Shown: positions 35,490-44,940, counted from the first letter of the stretch. The stretch: 64,000 nt of DNA from JACPFN01 sp964406135 (GCA_964406135.1 CAYOQO010000003.1:1-64000), one strand, 5' to 3'. The notes: generated from the sequence alone by a model not told the origin. Made by a program: numbers and translations.

Positions 35490-36224
35490 ATGTTAAAAAT
35501 ATCAAAATCCATCATTACTGTTAAAGATTTAACGGTAGTTTATCATGAAAAACCAGTTATTTGGGATCTCGATTTACAAATTCCTCAAGGTAGCATGTGC
35601 TGCATTGTAGGCCCAAATGGCAGCGGCAAAACCACGCTTTTAAAATCAATTTTAGGAATCATTAAACCGATCACCGGCAGTATAAAAATTTTTGACAAAC
35701 CATTTCATAAATCACAACATAAAATTGCCTATGTCCCACAAAAAAATTCTGTTGATTGGACATTTCCGGTTTCAGTTCATGATGTGATTATGATGGGACG
35801 CTATGGCGCTCTTTCATGGTGGCAACGACCAACAAAAAAAGATTTTGAAATTGTTGCTTGGGCCTTAGATCAGGTTTTAATGTCACCTTTTAAAAATCGA
35901 CAAATTAGTCAACTTTCAGGCGGACAGCAACAACGTGTTTTTTTAGCACGAGCTCTTGCACAACAAACTGATATTTTTATGCTTGATGAACCATTTGCAG
36001 GAATTGATATGATCACTGAACAATTAATTTTAAAACTACTGCAAAAACTTCAAAGCCAAGGAAAAACAATCATTGTTGTACATCATGATTTGACAACAGT
36101 TCAACAATATTTTGATTGGACTTTTCTCATGAATATAAAACATATTGCATGTGGTCCGACCGCAGAAATTTTAACGCAATTCAATATTGCAAAAACATTT
36201 AAAGTGACTCATGATTCAATTTGA
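35490..36224 (+). CDS. Metal ABC transporter ATP-binding protein (ZnuC/TroB/YtgB type)
   Basis: A 244-residue ABC ATPase: Walker A GPNGSGKTT, Q-loop PQKNSVDW, signature LSGGQQQR, Walker B IFMLDEPFAG and H-loop VVHHD. It overlaps the next gene by 14 bases. It powers uptake of the metal delivered by the binding protein encoded upstream. Length and context match the group that takes Mn/Zn/Fe. Confidence 0.95.
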   Translation: MLKISKSIITVKDLTVVYHEKPVIWDLDLQIPQGSMCCIVGPNGSGKTTLLKSILGIIKPITGSIKIFDKPFHKSQHKIAYVPQKNSVDWTFPVSVHDVIMMGRYGALSWWQRPTKKDFEIVAWALDQVLMSPFKNRQISQLSGGQQQRVFLARALAQQTDIFMLDEPFAGIDMITEQLILKLLQKLQSQGKTIIVVHHDLTTVQQYFDWTFLMNIKHIACGPTAEILTQFNIAKTFKVTHDSI

Positions 36225-37305
36225 TCAAACATTATTTTTTATTCTGCTGACTACCGGAATTTTAGGAATCAATGCCGGAATTTTAGGAACTTTTTTAGTA
36301 TTTTCAAAAAAAAGTTTATTTGGTGACACCATTGCACATGCAACACTGCCAGGACTGACTGCAATATTTTTTTTAACCCTCAACAAAAATCCAATTGTTC
36401 TTATCATTGCTGCTACAGGTTCTGCACTTTTTGCAACATGGTGCATCAATCAACTTGAACAAAAAACTGAACTTAAAAAAGATACCATTCTTGGAATCAT
36501 ACTTGCAACATCATTTGGAATTGGGACAGTTTTTTTAAGCAAAATTCAAACAATTCCTGATGCCCATCAAGCAGGACTTACCAAATATTTACTGGGCAAT
36601 GCATCAACTCTGTTGCATCAAGATTTACTATTGATCACATGCATCACACTCATTTCCTTACTCTATATTTTTACGGTATTTCAACACTTCAAAATTATAC
36701 TGTTTGATGCTGAATTTGCAGCAACTACCAATATTACAACAGATGCAATTTCTTCCAGCATATTACTCCTGACAACATTGACCATTGTTATTGGTCTTCA
36801 AACTGTTGGCGTAATTTTAATCAGTGCATTGTTAATTGCACCTGCAAGTGCCGCACGACAATGGAGTCATAATTTTACAACAGTGCTCAAACTTGCAGCT
36901 TTTTTTGGAATGATTTCAACAACAATCGGAACTTTAATCAGCAGCAGCATGCTGCATCTACCCACAGGACCAACCATTGTGATTGTTGCAACATTGATAA
37001 CTTTTTTTTCAATACTTTTTGCACCACAAGGAACTGTAATTGTTTGGTGGAAAAAGCAAAAAGAAACTGCAAAAATGGATGAACAAGCAATGCTTAAAAA
37101 TTTTTTATTATTTAATGAAGGCCTCAATAACCCATTTCATGCCCATGATTTAAAAACTTTACAGGCTGTTGGCAAAAAAAGTACCAATAAAATTATTGCA
37201 AGGTTAGCAGATCAAAATTTAATTGTATCGCCCCAGAAAAATTTCTGGCAGCTGACAGAAAAAGGATTACAACAATTGCAAAAACATTATGTTGATAAAT
37301 CATGA
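36211..37305 (+). CDS. Metal ABC permease with C-terminal winged-helix domain (YtgCR-like)
   Basis: A 364-residue protein. Residues 1-275 are the ABC-3 permease (about eight membrane helices) with GISTTIGTLIS-type and VGVILISALLIAPASAA motifs typical of ZnuB/TroC. Residues about 279-364 are soluble: FLLFNEGLNNPFHAHDLKTL, then a helix-turn-helix (KKSTNKIIARLADQNLI) and wing-like end (FWQLTEKGLQQLQKHYV). This resembles the DNA-binding half of DtxR/MntR. Chlamydial YtgCR is such a permease-repressor fusion. The tail here is shorter and shows no dimerisation or metal-sensor domain. Gene order binding protein-ATPase-this-permease matches ytgABCD. Confidence 0.88.
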   Translation: MIQFDQTLFFILLTTGILGINAGILGTFLVFSKKSLFGDTIAHATLPGLTAIFFLTLNKNPIVLIIAATGSALFATWCINQLEQKTELKKDTILGIILATSFGIGTVFLSKIQTIPDAHQAGLTKYLLGNASTLLHQDLLLITCITLISLLYIFTVFQHFKIILFDAEFAATTNITTDAISSSILLLTTLTIVIGLQTVGVILISALLIAPASAARQWSHNFTTVLKLAAFFGMISTTIGTLISSSMLHLPTGPTIVIVATLITFFSILFAPQGTVIVWWKKQKETAKMDEQAMLKNFLLFNEGLNNPFHAHDLKTLQAVGKKSTNKIIARLADQNLIVSPQKNFWQLTEKGLQQLQKHYVDKS

Positions 37306-38147
37306 ATTTTATCTATCTACAACTTTTAATCACAGCACTACTTACTGCTGCATCTTGTGCACTCCCAGGAACATTTTTAGTTTTACGCGGTACAAGCTTT
37401 ATGAGTGATGCACTTGGTCATGCAGTTTTGCTTGGGATTGTCCTATCTTTTTTTATCATTCAGCAGCTTCATCACCCTTTCATGTTTATTGGTGCAACAT
37501 TCATTGGCTTGGCAACAGTTGCCATCATTGAAATGCTGATTAAAACAAAACGAATACATCATGATGCAACCATTGGTCTCATATTTCCACTTCTTTTTTC
37601 CATTGCAGTTATTTTAATCAATATTTTTGCAAGCTCAGTACATTTAGATATTGATGCAGTACTGTTAGGTGAACTTACATTCACACCACTCAAACAAATT
37701 AACTTTGCAGGTATTGATTGCGGATCATATGCTATGTGGATCATGGGTGCAATTTTGATTGCAAATATCATCACAATTGTTGCCAATTTTAAAGCATTCG
37801 CATTAGCAACCTTTGATCAAAATTTTGCAACAATTATCAATTTTAAGCCACATGCAATTCATTATGTCATCATGATGATGACCTGTTGGACCATTGTTGG
37901 AGCTTTTGAATGTGCTGGAGCAATTTTAGTTGTAGCATTTATGATCACAGCACCAGCAACAGCACAACTGATTAGTCGTCGATTAACGCACATGCTTATC
38001 ATGGGTGTTTTATTTGGAATGATTGGCGCTGTTAGCGGCTGCATCATGGCTCATATTTTTAATGTTTCCATCGCAGGATCAATTGCAACAATGAATGGAA
38101 TTTGGTTCTTGCTTGTCTATATTTTACGTAAAAAAATCACTTGGTAA
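37302..38147 (+). CDS. Metal ABC transporter permease 2 (TroD/YtgD type)
   Basis: A 281-residue ABC-3 family permease with about eight membrane helices. GTFLVLRGTSFMSDALGHAVLLGI is the family start, and ECAGAILVVAFMITAPATAQL the coupling region. It overlaps the stop of the previous gene by 4 bases (ATGA), so the two permeases are translationally coupled and likely form a heterodimer. The 3' end overlaps the convergent phosphatase gene by 11 bases. Confidence 0.94.
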   Translation: MNFIYLQLLITALLTAASCALPGTFLVLRGTSFMSDALGHAVLLGIVLSFFIIQQLHHPFMFIGATFIGLATVAIIEMLIKTKRIHHDATIGLIFPLLFSIAVILINIFASSVHLDIDAVLLGELTFTPLKQINFAGIDCGSYAMWIMGAILIANIITIVANFKAFALATFDQNFATIINFKPHAIHYVIMMMTCWTIVGAFECAGAILVVAFMITAPATAQLISRRLTHMLIMGVLFGMIGAVSGCIMAHIFNVSIAGSIATMNGIWFLLVYILRKKITW

Positions 38148-39759
38148 TCACTTGCGTGTTAAACACATACAACTTCCAATCATTTAAATTTTGCTGAACA
38201 ATCAATCGTGCATAGGCATCAAAATTAAATCCAAAATTTTGACCATACACGGAATCTGCACCAACGTTAAAGGTCCAAACTTTACCACCTTGAAGCGTCC
38301 TGTAATTTTTTTCATCTGCACAGTTACGTGCAACAGCATTATCTTGAGAACGCCAAAGTTTATACACCCCTTTATTTACGTTTAAATAATGCATCATATC
38401 AGGATCACCATGTTGATGAGCCCGAAAAACACCACAAATTTTGCTCGTTGTAGAACTTTGTAATTCTAAAATTTGTTGTGTTAAATCTTGGCCAAATATT
38501 AAACCTCGACCTGGATAATGTTGAACAGAACGTAAATCTGCCACATCAAAATCATTCCACATAAAACCTAATGCTAATCCATCTTCATTTGTCGGAGCAT
38601 TCAATAAATAATCATCTTTCAATAAATGCTCAACCGGCATCCATGATGCTATCCAAGCATTTTTCTTTTCTTTGTATGGATTGCTATGCATAAAACTTTT
38701 AAACCAATTAACCATGCCAGCAATTTTTTGATCACAGTCTAAAATAAATTTTTGAATAAAAAATAGTTGATGCAATACTCCCAAAAATTGATAACTTGTT
38801 GCATGATTATCTAAAAATGGTCTTGGATTATATCCAATTTCCAAACCTCCATGACAACATTGCAAATAATTTGTTTGAAATTGTGATAGTGCCACTTGAT
38901 ATTCAGAATTTACAGGATGCCTTAAATCTTGACAGCCAAGATACAATACAACTGGCAATAAATCATTCATCCGTGAAATTGTTTTATGCTTAAACCCTGT
39001 TGTATCATCAAATTTATGCATAACTTCTTCTTTAAAACCATTTTTTGCAGAAATTCCAATATCTTCATGATTACCGCGCACAAAAATAACTCGATCAGGA
39101 TTTGCCAACGCCAATCGCATCATAGTATACAACACCTCGCATCCATACTGACCACGATCAACATAATCTCCTAAAAATAAAACCCAAATATTATCTTTGA
39201 TAATTCTAAAATTATCGTCAATCACTCCTTCATCATGCATTTTGTTCAATTGAGCAAGAAGTGAGAAAATATCTCCATGCAAATCACCACGAATAAAAAA
39301 TTGATCACCCGGCTCGGCAATAATTTTTTGAGCATATGGGGTAAATTCTGGTAGCAAATTTTTTACATCATAAAATTGTTTTGAAGGTTTTGTTTGCATT
39401 TCAAAATTTGAAATTTCCCATAACCTTTCAATTTTGAGTGGACCAGAAACCATCATTTCAAACCATGCAGATAAAACGCGATAAAATTCTTGCCATTGCT
39501 GCTCTTTGGTTCCCAATGATTTAAAACCAGAATCAAACTGCGCTTGAGCTCCATCACGATTTTTTTTCGATTTGTTACACTCCTGTAACCATAATGAAAA
39601 TGTTGGAAATGCTGTACCAGAATACGGTATTGCAGCAACTCGATCTCGTTTTATGGGTGTTACAGGAACTGAAACTAAAACATAATCACTATCCGACGCA
39701 AACAGTTGAAACGATCCAAAAATCAATAAAAACAAATAGATTATTGAAATTTTTTTCAT
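38137..39759 (-). CDS. Exported PPP-type serine/threonine phosphatase-like protein
   Basis: A 540-residue protein with a signal peptide (MKKISIIYLFLLIFGSFQLFA). It carries the metallophosphatase signature in PPP form: FIRGDLHGD (158-163), LFLGDYVDRG (197-203), FVRGNHED (228-233), a CCHGGLEIGY block and a late FRAHQHGD. These supply the two-metal site and catalytic His of eukaryotic-type Ser/Thr phosphatases. Export points to a target outside the cytoplasm, possibly host phosphoproteins, though the location is inferred. AGGGGAATTT precedes the ATG. Confidence 0.9.
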   Translation of the reverse strand: MKKISIIYLFLLIFGSFQLFASDSDYVLVSVPVTPIKRDRVAAIPYSGTAFPTFSLWLQECNKSKKNRDGAQAQFDSGFKSLGTKEQQWQEFYRVLSAWFEMMVSGPLKIERLWEISNFEMQTKPSKQFYDVKNLLPEFTPYAQKIIAEPGDQFFIRGDLHGDIFSLLAQLNKMHDEGVIDDNFRIIKDNIWVLFLGDYVDRGQYGCEVLYTMMRLALANPDRVIFVRGNHEDIGISAKNGFKEEVMHKFDDTTGFKHKTISRMNDLLPVVLYLGCQDLRHPVNSEYQVALSQFQTNYLQCCHGGLEIGYNPRPFLDNHATSYQFLGVLHQLFFIQKFILDCDQKIAGMVNWFKSFMHSNPYKEKKNAWIASWMPVEHLLKDDYLLNAPTNEDGLALGFMWNDFDVADLRSVQHYPGRGLIFGQDLTQQILELQSSTTSKICGVFRAHQHGDPDMMHYLNVNKGVYKLWRSQDNAVARNCADEKNYRTLQGGKVWTFNVGADSVYGQNFGFNFDAYARLIVQQNLNDWKLYVFNTQVITK

Positions 39760-39848
39760 AAATTCCCCTAAAAACTTTTATTTTGCAACAAAAACAGGTT
39801 ATCATAACTCAAAAAAACGAAGCAATTTTTTGCAAAGGAATTGTGGAT

Positions 39849-40463
39849 ATGATGCTGTATATCTTGTTTATGATCAGTATTTTTTATGGTAATTCAAAGA
39901 TATTGAGTGCTGAAAATTCTAAAAAGTTGCGTCCTAATCGATCATCAGAAGAATTTAATGCCGCAAACCTACTTCGTGGATTTCCAAGAATAAAATCTCA
40001 ATCAAAATCTCCAAGCAGTCGCAGTTCAAGCACTGCGCGAAAAATTGAAGGGTCTCCAAAATTTTATACTCCATCTCATAGTCCAATTTCTACAGCACAA
40101 ATTCATATAGATCCGGCAGAACCAGTGACTTCTGTTCAACCAAAACCGAACATTCCTTCAAATTTTGAAAGTTGGGATGATGTTTTACAAAAAGATCCAG
40201 GTTGGGATGATGCCAGCGCAGATTTTGACAGAATTAAACATCGAAATGGCACAACTCATTATTCTGCAAAAGCACATTTACGAACAAATCAAAAAACTTT
40301 ACCATTTGTTGCAATCGCAAAAATTCTACAAACTGCGAAAACAGAAACTGCTAGTATCTTATTGTCCATTCCAAATATAACACAAGCAGCTGCACAAGAA
40401 ATTACAGCAATTATAGCAGAAGTTCCAAAAGTGCTCGAAGAATTTAAAAATAAAACGTATTAA
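39849..40463 (+). CDS. Exported protein, Ser-rich, unknown function
   Basis: The frame opens at a TTG at 39783, but AAAGGAATTGTGGAT precedes ATG-ATG at 39849, which I take. The 204-residue product has a signal peptide (MMLYILFMISIFYGNSKILS), a Ser/Arg/Pro-rich disordered region (about 20-105), a SWDDVLQKDPGWDDASADFD acidic stretch and a helical Ala/Ile/Thr end. No catalytic motif. Low-complexity exported proteins of this kind are often effectors, but that is speculation. Confidence 0.58.
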   Translation: MMLYILFMISIFYGNSKILSAENSKKLRPNRSSEEFNAANLLRGFPRIKSQSKSPSSRSSSTARKIEGSPKFYTPSHSPISTAQIHIDPAEPVTSVQPKPNIPSNFESWDDVLQKDPGWDDASADFDRIKHRNGTTHYSAKAHLRTNQKTLPFVAIAKILQTAKTETASILLSIPNITQAAAQEITAIIAEVPKVLEEFKNKTY

Positions 40464-40466
40464 ATT

Positions 40467-41261
40467 TTATGAATTAAATATTGACCAAATATTTAAAAAA
40501 TCTTGCATACCAAGCTGTTGTGCACGTTTTAATAAAAGTTCTGGCTCCAAAAGCGAAAGATCAAAATGAGATTGAGCTAAATTATTACGCAACGTTCTGC
40601 GCGGTTGATGAAAACACAGTTTGATAAACTTCCAAAATTCTTCTTCTTTTTCAATTTTTTGCAAATTTAATTTTGGTTTAAAATACAGCAATCGTGAATA
40701 AATTGAAGGTGGTGGATAAAATGCACCAGGCGAAATTTTATCCAATAATTTTAATTCAAAAAAATGTTGAAAAAATAATGAAGAATATCCATAATCACGA
40801 CCAGTAGTTTTAACAATTTTTTGCGCAACCTCTTCCTGAATCATGACCACACCTTCAAGAAACAGTGCACGATTTTGTTGAATTCTGTGAAAAATAGGAA
40901 ACGTAATTTGATATGGCAAATTTGCAAGTAAAACCCAAGGTCCTTGATCCGCAAGTAAATCCCATTGAGCATCCAAAACATTATCAAGCACAATGTTTAA
41001 ACGACTATCGGCACCATACACTTTATCAACGTATGATGCCCACTGTTCATCAATTTCAAAAACTTTTAATTGTTTACAAGGACCTTGTAAAATTGCACCA
41101 GTCAAAATTCCTTCACCACATCCAATTTCCATAACAGAAATTGTATCATCCAGGTGTACAGCATCAATCATTCGGTCAACAAAAAATCGATCTTTTAAAA
41201 AATGTTGTCCATATCTTTTTTTAAGTTCAATACCTTGGCGATGTGGCTTTTTATAACCCAT
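40467..41261 (-). CDS. ksgA: 16S rRNA dimethyladenosine transferase
   Basis: A 264-residue protein of the RsmA/KsgA family: KKRYGQHFLKD at the start, SAM motif MEIGCGEGILTGAI, and the catalytic NLPY in LLANLPYQITFPI. It dimethylates two adenosines in the 3' hairpin of 16S rRNA late in small-subunit assembly. It begins just after the mreB stop, so it is probably the second gene of that operon. Motifs are complete. Confidence 0.96.
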   Translation of the reverse strand: MGYKKPHRQGIELKKRYGQHFLKDRFFVDRMIDAVHLDDTISVMEIGCGEGILTGAILQGPCKQLKVFEIDEQWASYVDKVYGADSRLNIVLDNVLDAQWDLLADQGPWVLLANLPYQITFPIFHRIQQNRALFLEGVVMIQEEVAQKIVKTTGRDYGYSSLFFQHFFELKLLDKISPGAFYPPPSIYSRLLYFKPKLNLQKIEKEEEFWKFIKLCFHQPRRTLRNNLAQSHFDLSLLEPELLLKRAQQLGMQDFLNIWSIFNS

Positions 41262-41262
41262 A

Positions 41263-42324
41263 TTAATCCATTAACGCTTCTTTAAAGAAATCTAGCTGTT
41301 CAAGAACTTTTCCAGCACCTTCAACAACACACAAGAGTGGATTTTTTGCAATGCGAACTGGAATTCCAGTATCTTTTGCAAGCAAACGATCAAGACCACG
41401 AAGTAATGATCCACCACCTGCCATCACAATTCCACGATCAACTAAATCAGATGCAAGTTCTGGTGGTGTATTTTCCAACGCCACACGAACAACATCAACA
41501 ATATTTGAAATCGTTTCAAGCAATGCTTCATTAACTTCAGCATCAGTAAGTGTAATTGTTTTTGGAACACCGGTAATTAAATCACGACCTTTAACTTCAA
41601 GTGATTTTGATTCGTTACCATCAAGCATGACGGTTCCGATCTGCATTTTAATAATTTCTGCAGTACGTTCACCAATGAGCAAATTATATTTGCGCTTAAC
41701 ATAGGAAACAATAGCACGATCCATTTCATCACCACCGATACGAATTGATCTGCAGAACACAACTCCGCTCAGTGCAATTACTGCAACTTCAGTTGTTCCA
41801 CCACCAATATCAACAATCATACTGCAATGTGGTTCATGAATTGGAAGTCCTGCTCCAATTGCTGCAGCCATTGGCTCCATAATAGTCATCGGCTTATCAC
41901 GTGCTCCGGCTTGTTTTGCTGAATCAATAACCGCACGACGTTCTACTTGAGTAATTCCTGAAGGAACCGCAATAATCATACGAGGTGCTACCAAGGTGCG
42001 ACGATTATTGTGAACTTTACGAATAAAATATCGAAGCATACTTTCAGTTAATTCAAAATCTGCAATCACACCATCACGCATTGGTCTGCATGCGGTAATA
42101 CTTTCAGGAGTTTTTCCCAGCATTTCTTTTGCAGCTTTTCCTGCAGCTAAAACTTTTTTAGTATTATTTTTAATTGCAACAACTGACGGCTCATCTAAAA
42201 CAATTCCTTTGTTGCGAACATAAACTAACGTGTTTGCAGTACCCAAATCAATTGCAATATCATTTGAAAATAAACCAAACCAATTTCGTGCTGGCAAAAT
42301 ACCTTGAATTTTATCTTTTCCCAT
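41263..42324 (-). CDS. mreB: Rod shape-determining protein MreB
   Basis: A 353-residue actin homologue with DLGTANTLVYVRNKGIVLDEPSVVA, the phosphate-2 region VDIGGGTTEVAV, and GVVFCRSIRIGGDEMD. MreB filaments under the inner membrane guide lateral wall synthesis. The C-terminal SLLRGLDRLLAKDTGIPVRI is typical. mreC is not adjacent; a possible mreD is at 26770. The upstream gene encodes a barrel-like outer-membrane protein, and ksgA follows. Confidence 0.97.
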   Translation of the reverse strand: MGKDKIQGILPARNWFGLFSNDIAIDLGTANTLVYVRNKGIVLDEPSVVAIKNNTKKVLAAGKAAKEMLGKTPESITACRPMRDGVIADFELTESMLRYFIRKVHNNRRTLVAPRMIIAVPSGITQVERRAVIDSAKQAGARDKPMTIMEPMAAAIGAGLPIHEPHCSMIVDIGGGTTEVAVIALSGVVFCRSIRIGGDEMDRAIVSYVKRKYNLLIGERTAEIIKMQIGTVMLDGNESKSLEVKGRDLITGVPKTITLTDAEVNEALLETISNIVDVVRVALENTPPELASDLVDRGIVMAGGGSLLRGLDRLLAKDTGIPVRIAKNPLLCVVEGAGKVLEQLDFFKEALMD

Positions 42325-42336
42325 TATCTTCTCGAG

Positions 42337-43608
42337 TTAAAAATTAATAGTACAACCTAAAGAAACTCTGTTTGTTTTTGCAAATCCACGACCTGCAATA
42401 TGATTCATAGGAATATCCCATGAAAAATATGCAAACGGTCGTTTTTTCCAATCTTTGTCATGAGCAATGTCATAAAATAATCGGACGGTTGCAAATTCTT
42501 GAATCCAACCAGAATAGTAATTTAATTTTTTCATTTTTGCGATCAATCCATCACCCAAACGTGCTGCAAAAGAATCTTGTTCATGAATGGTAATCGTATA
42601 TTTTCCTTCAAATCCGAATCCTGCACGTAAATCCTCAAATACAACGTACGGCGCAATGCTTGCAGTAATTCCTGAATCAAGTGCTGCATGTGCAATCACG
42701 GGAGCAAATAAAGGTTGTTCTTTTCCAATTGGTACTCGAACAGATACAGATTTATCAATTCTTTGAGTAACGCGACCTAAAATTCCAAATTTCCAATCTT
42801 CTTTTAATTCAAATTCTGCAAATAAAGATGCAAACCAACCCCACAAACCAAATTCTGAACCAAACGGAATTGATGCAAGATTATTAAGTTCACGCTTAAC
42901 ACCACATGGAATAATTGCACCCAAATAAAGTCCCCAATCAAGTTTTCTAAATTTATATTTGTATTCATGAGTATCATGCAGTGCTGCATACACAACCACA
43001 TCACCAGGACCAACCTGCTGAGATGATGTTGCAATAATTCCAAGTTCATCATACATATCACTCATCATCTGCGTAAATAATGTTTGATTGCCCGGCGTAC
43101 CTAAATTTAATTTTTTAATTGCATCAGCACCTGGTAAAACACACATAAATGAATGAAGCTGCATAATAAAACCATTTGCACCAAGCCCAAAATGTTTTCC
43201 AATCGGTGCATAACATGAAAATGTAACACCTTGACCTTGAAATGTAGCAGGAGTCAATGCAGGAAAATCACTCAGCCATTGCCAATCTTGTGGAATTGGA
43301 TTGGTCAACCCTGCAAGTGTCATGGCTGCGCCAATATCAGTAAGATTAACTGGACCCCACAACTCTGGAATACTGACAACTTGATCTTCTTTGTTTGCTT
43401 TTAAATCAAAACGATAAGAATCATTACTTGTTACAAAAAAACCACTAAAATCTAAATAACCATGACGACTATCAGATCCTGTGTACAATTGATCGAACCA
43501 TGGGAAATAACGATTATCCCAAATCATAGGAAACATTGTGGATGATAATCCAAAAAGGAGCAGAACTTGCATGAGAAAAAAACGCCAAAATCTTGTTGCT
43601 ACAATCAC
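42337..43608 (-). CDS. Outer-membrane beta-barrel candidate
   Basis: The start is a GTG at 43608 after AAGGATAAAAA. The 423-residue product has a signal peptide (FFLMQVLLLFGLSSTMF) and alternating aromatic/hydrophobic strands such as YKFRKLDWGLYLGAII and WKFGILGRVTQ. It ends in RVSLGCTINF, a terminal Phe as in the BAM-recognised beta-signal. Those points favour a porin-like barrel of the outer membrane and make the cell diderm. No specific transport function can be named. Confidence 0.72.
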   Translation of the reverse strand: MIVATRFWRFFLMQVLLLFGLSSTMFPMIWDNRYFPWFDQLYTGSDSRHGYLDFSGFFVTSNDSYRFDLKANKEDQVVSIPELWGPVNLTDIGAAMTLAGLTNPIPQDWQWLSDFPALTPATFQGQGVTFSCYAPIGKHFGLGANGFIMQLHSFMCVLPGADAIKKLNLGTPGNQTLFTQMMSDMYDELGIIATSSQQVGPGDVVVYAALHDTHEYKYKFRKLDWGLYLGAIIPCGVKRELNNLASIPFGSEFGLWGWFASLFAEFELKEDWKFGILGRVTQRIDKSVSVRVPIGKEQPLFAPVIAHAALDSGITASIAPYVVFEDLRAGFGFEGKYTITIHEQDSFAARLGDGLIAKMKKLNYYSGWIQEFATVRLFYDIAHDKDWKKRPFAYFSWDIPMNHIAGRGFAKTNRVSLGCTINF

Positions 43609-43742
43609 TTTTTATCCTTAGACTTTGAAAAACTAAATTGAATCTGCAGACTGTTTCCTTTATTGTAAATCATTTTAAGCTTTTTAAAAACTCTTTTTAT
43701 AAAAATAGGATCGCAACTAATTTTTTATTTTATAAAATTATG

Positions 43743-43772
43743 TTGTCTTCATAAATGATTTAAACTTATACT
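43743..43772 (+). promoter_or_regulatory. Promoter for the glmU-like gene
   Basis: TTGTCT (43743-43748), an 18-base spacer and TATACT (43767-43772). The leader of about 70 bases ends with AAAGGAAAATC before the ATG. The rest of the 240-base region 43609-43848 holds no gene. Confidence 0.5.
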
Positions 43773-43848
43773 ACATTTTAGTAGATTTTTTGGTGCTCAA
43801 AATTTCTTAACCACCCATACATTATGGTAGAAGGAATAAAGGAAAATC

Positions 43849-44934
43849 ATGCTACAAAATATACAAGCAATTATTCTTGCAGGCGGAAATTCAGAACGCT
43901 TTCAAACAGGAAAAACAAAATTTATTGAAAAAATTTGCGGTACAGAAATGATTCTTTACCCAATTAACTTACTTCAATCTTTAGATATTCCCACAACGCT
44001 TGTTATTGGAATGCAAGCAGAACAAATTAAACAAATTGTTCAAGATCATGCATCAAGTGTAAAATTTGTAATTCAAGAACAACAACTTGGAACTGGCCAT
44101 GCAGCACAACTTACCAAACCAGTATGGTTTAAGGATCATATTTTGATTATGAATGGAGATATTCCTTTAATCACTCCTGACATCATCAATAAATTACTTC
44201 GCAAACACACAAAAACAGATGCCGATATCAGTTTTATTACAGCACACACCATGGATATTGATGCAACAAAATATTCTCGTGTTGTCATTGATAATAATCA
44301 AATTAAAGTAATGGAAGAACCAGCTTCTGATGAAATTGATGAATCAAATCAATGCTGCATTAGCGCAGGAATTTATTTAGCAAAACGATCTTTTTTAGAA
44401 GAATTTATTGATAAATTAGAAAAAAATCCTGCAACAAACGAATATTATCTTCCTGAATTAATTCATATTGCAAGTCAACAACACAAAAAAATTGTAACCA
44501 CGCAAGTATCACTCGACATCGTACGAAGCATTGATACTTTAGCTGATTTATGGGTAGTTGAACACATCAAACGCTCAGAACTTTTGCAACATTGGATGAA
44601 TCATGGTGTTCGTTTTGCACATACCCTGAATGTTCAAATTGAAAATAAAGTTCGTATTGAACCTGGATCTTATATCGGTTCTGGAGCATTACTGCTCGGC
44701 GCAACTACCATTAAAAAAAATGTTACCATTGGTGCATATGCACATATTGAAAACAGCATCATTGAAGAAGGTGTTATCATTCCTGCACACATTATTATCA
44801 CTAATTCAATTGTGACCAAGTCAATGAATTTAAAACCGTTTATGCAAATTGATGGTATGGCAATTAAAGAAAAACAGGATATTCTGTTTACTGGAGCACT
44901 CAAAACAGGATACTTGAATCATCACGAATATTAA
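43849..44934 (+). CDS. GlmU-like sugar-1-phosphate uridyltransferase with short left-handed helix
   Basis: A 361-residue protein. Residues 1-230 are a nucleotidyltransferase: LAGGNSERF signature, QQLGTGHAAQL, IMNGDIPLI and CCISAGIYLA as in GlmU's uridyltransferase domain (UDP-GlcNAc synthesis). Residues 245-320 are a short left-handed beta-helix of about five hexapeptide turns (for example GSYIGSGALLLGATTI). Full GlmU has about 450 residues and an acetyltransferase active site in the second part, which is missing here. So UDP-sugar formation is likely and acetylation is not, unless another enzyme supplies it. A related UDP-sugar pyrophosphorylase is possible. Confidence 0.83.
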   Translation: MLQNIQAIILAGGNSERFQTGKTKFIEKICGTEMILYPINLLQSLDIPTTLVIGMQAEQIKQIVQDHASSVKFVIQEQQLGTGHAAQLTKPVWFKDHILIMNGDIPLITPDIINKLLRKHTKTDADISFITAHTMDIDATKYSRVVIDNNQIKVMEEPASDEIDESNQCCISAGIYLAKRSFLEEFIDKLEKNPATNEYYLPELIHIASQQHKKIVTTQVSLDIVRSIDTLADLWVVEHIKRSELLQHWMNHGVRFAHTLNVQIENKVRIEPGSYIGSGALLLGATTIKKNVTIGAYAHIENSIIEEGVIIPAHIIITNSIVTKSMNLKPFMQIDGMAIKEKQDILFTGALKTGYLNHHEY

Positions 44935-44940
44935 AAACAC

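Noticed and set aside
41351..41704. Plus-strand 117-codon ORF
   Set aside because: Antisense to mreB, whose protein sequence is clearly conserved.
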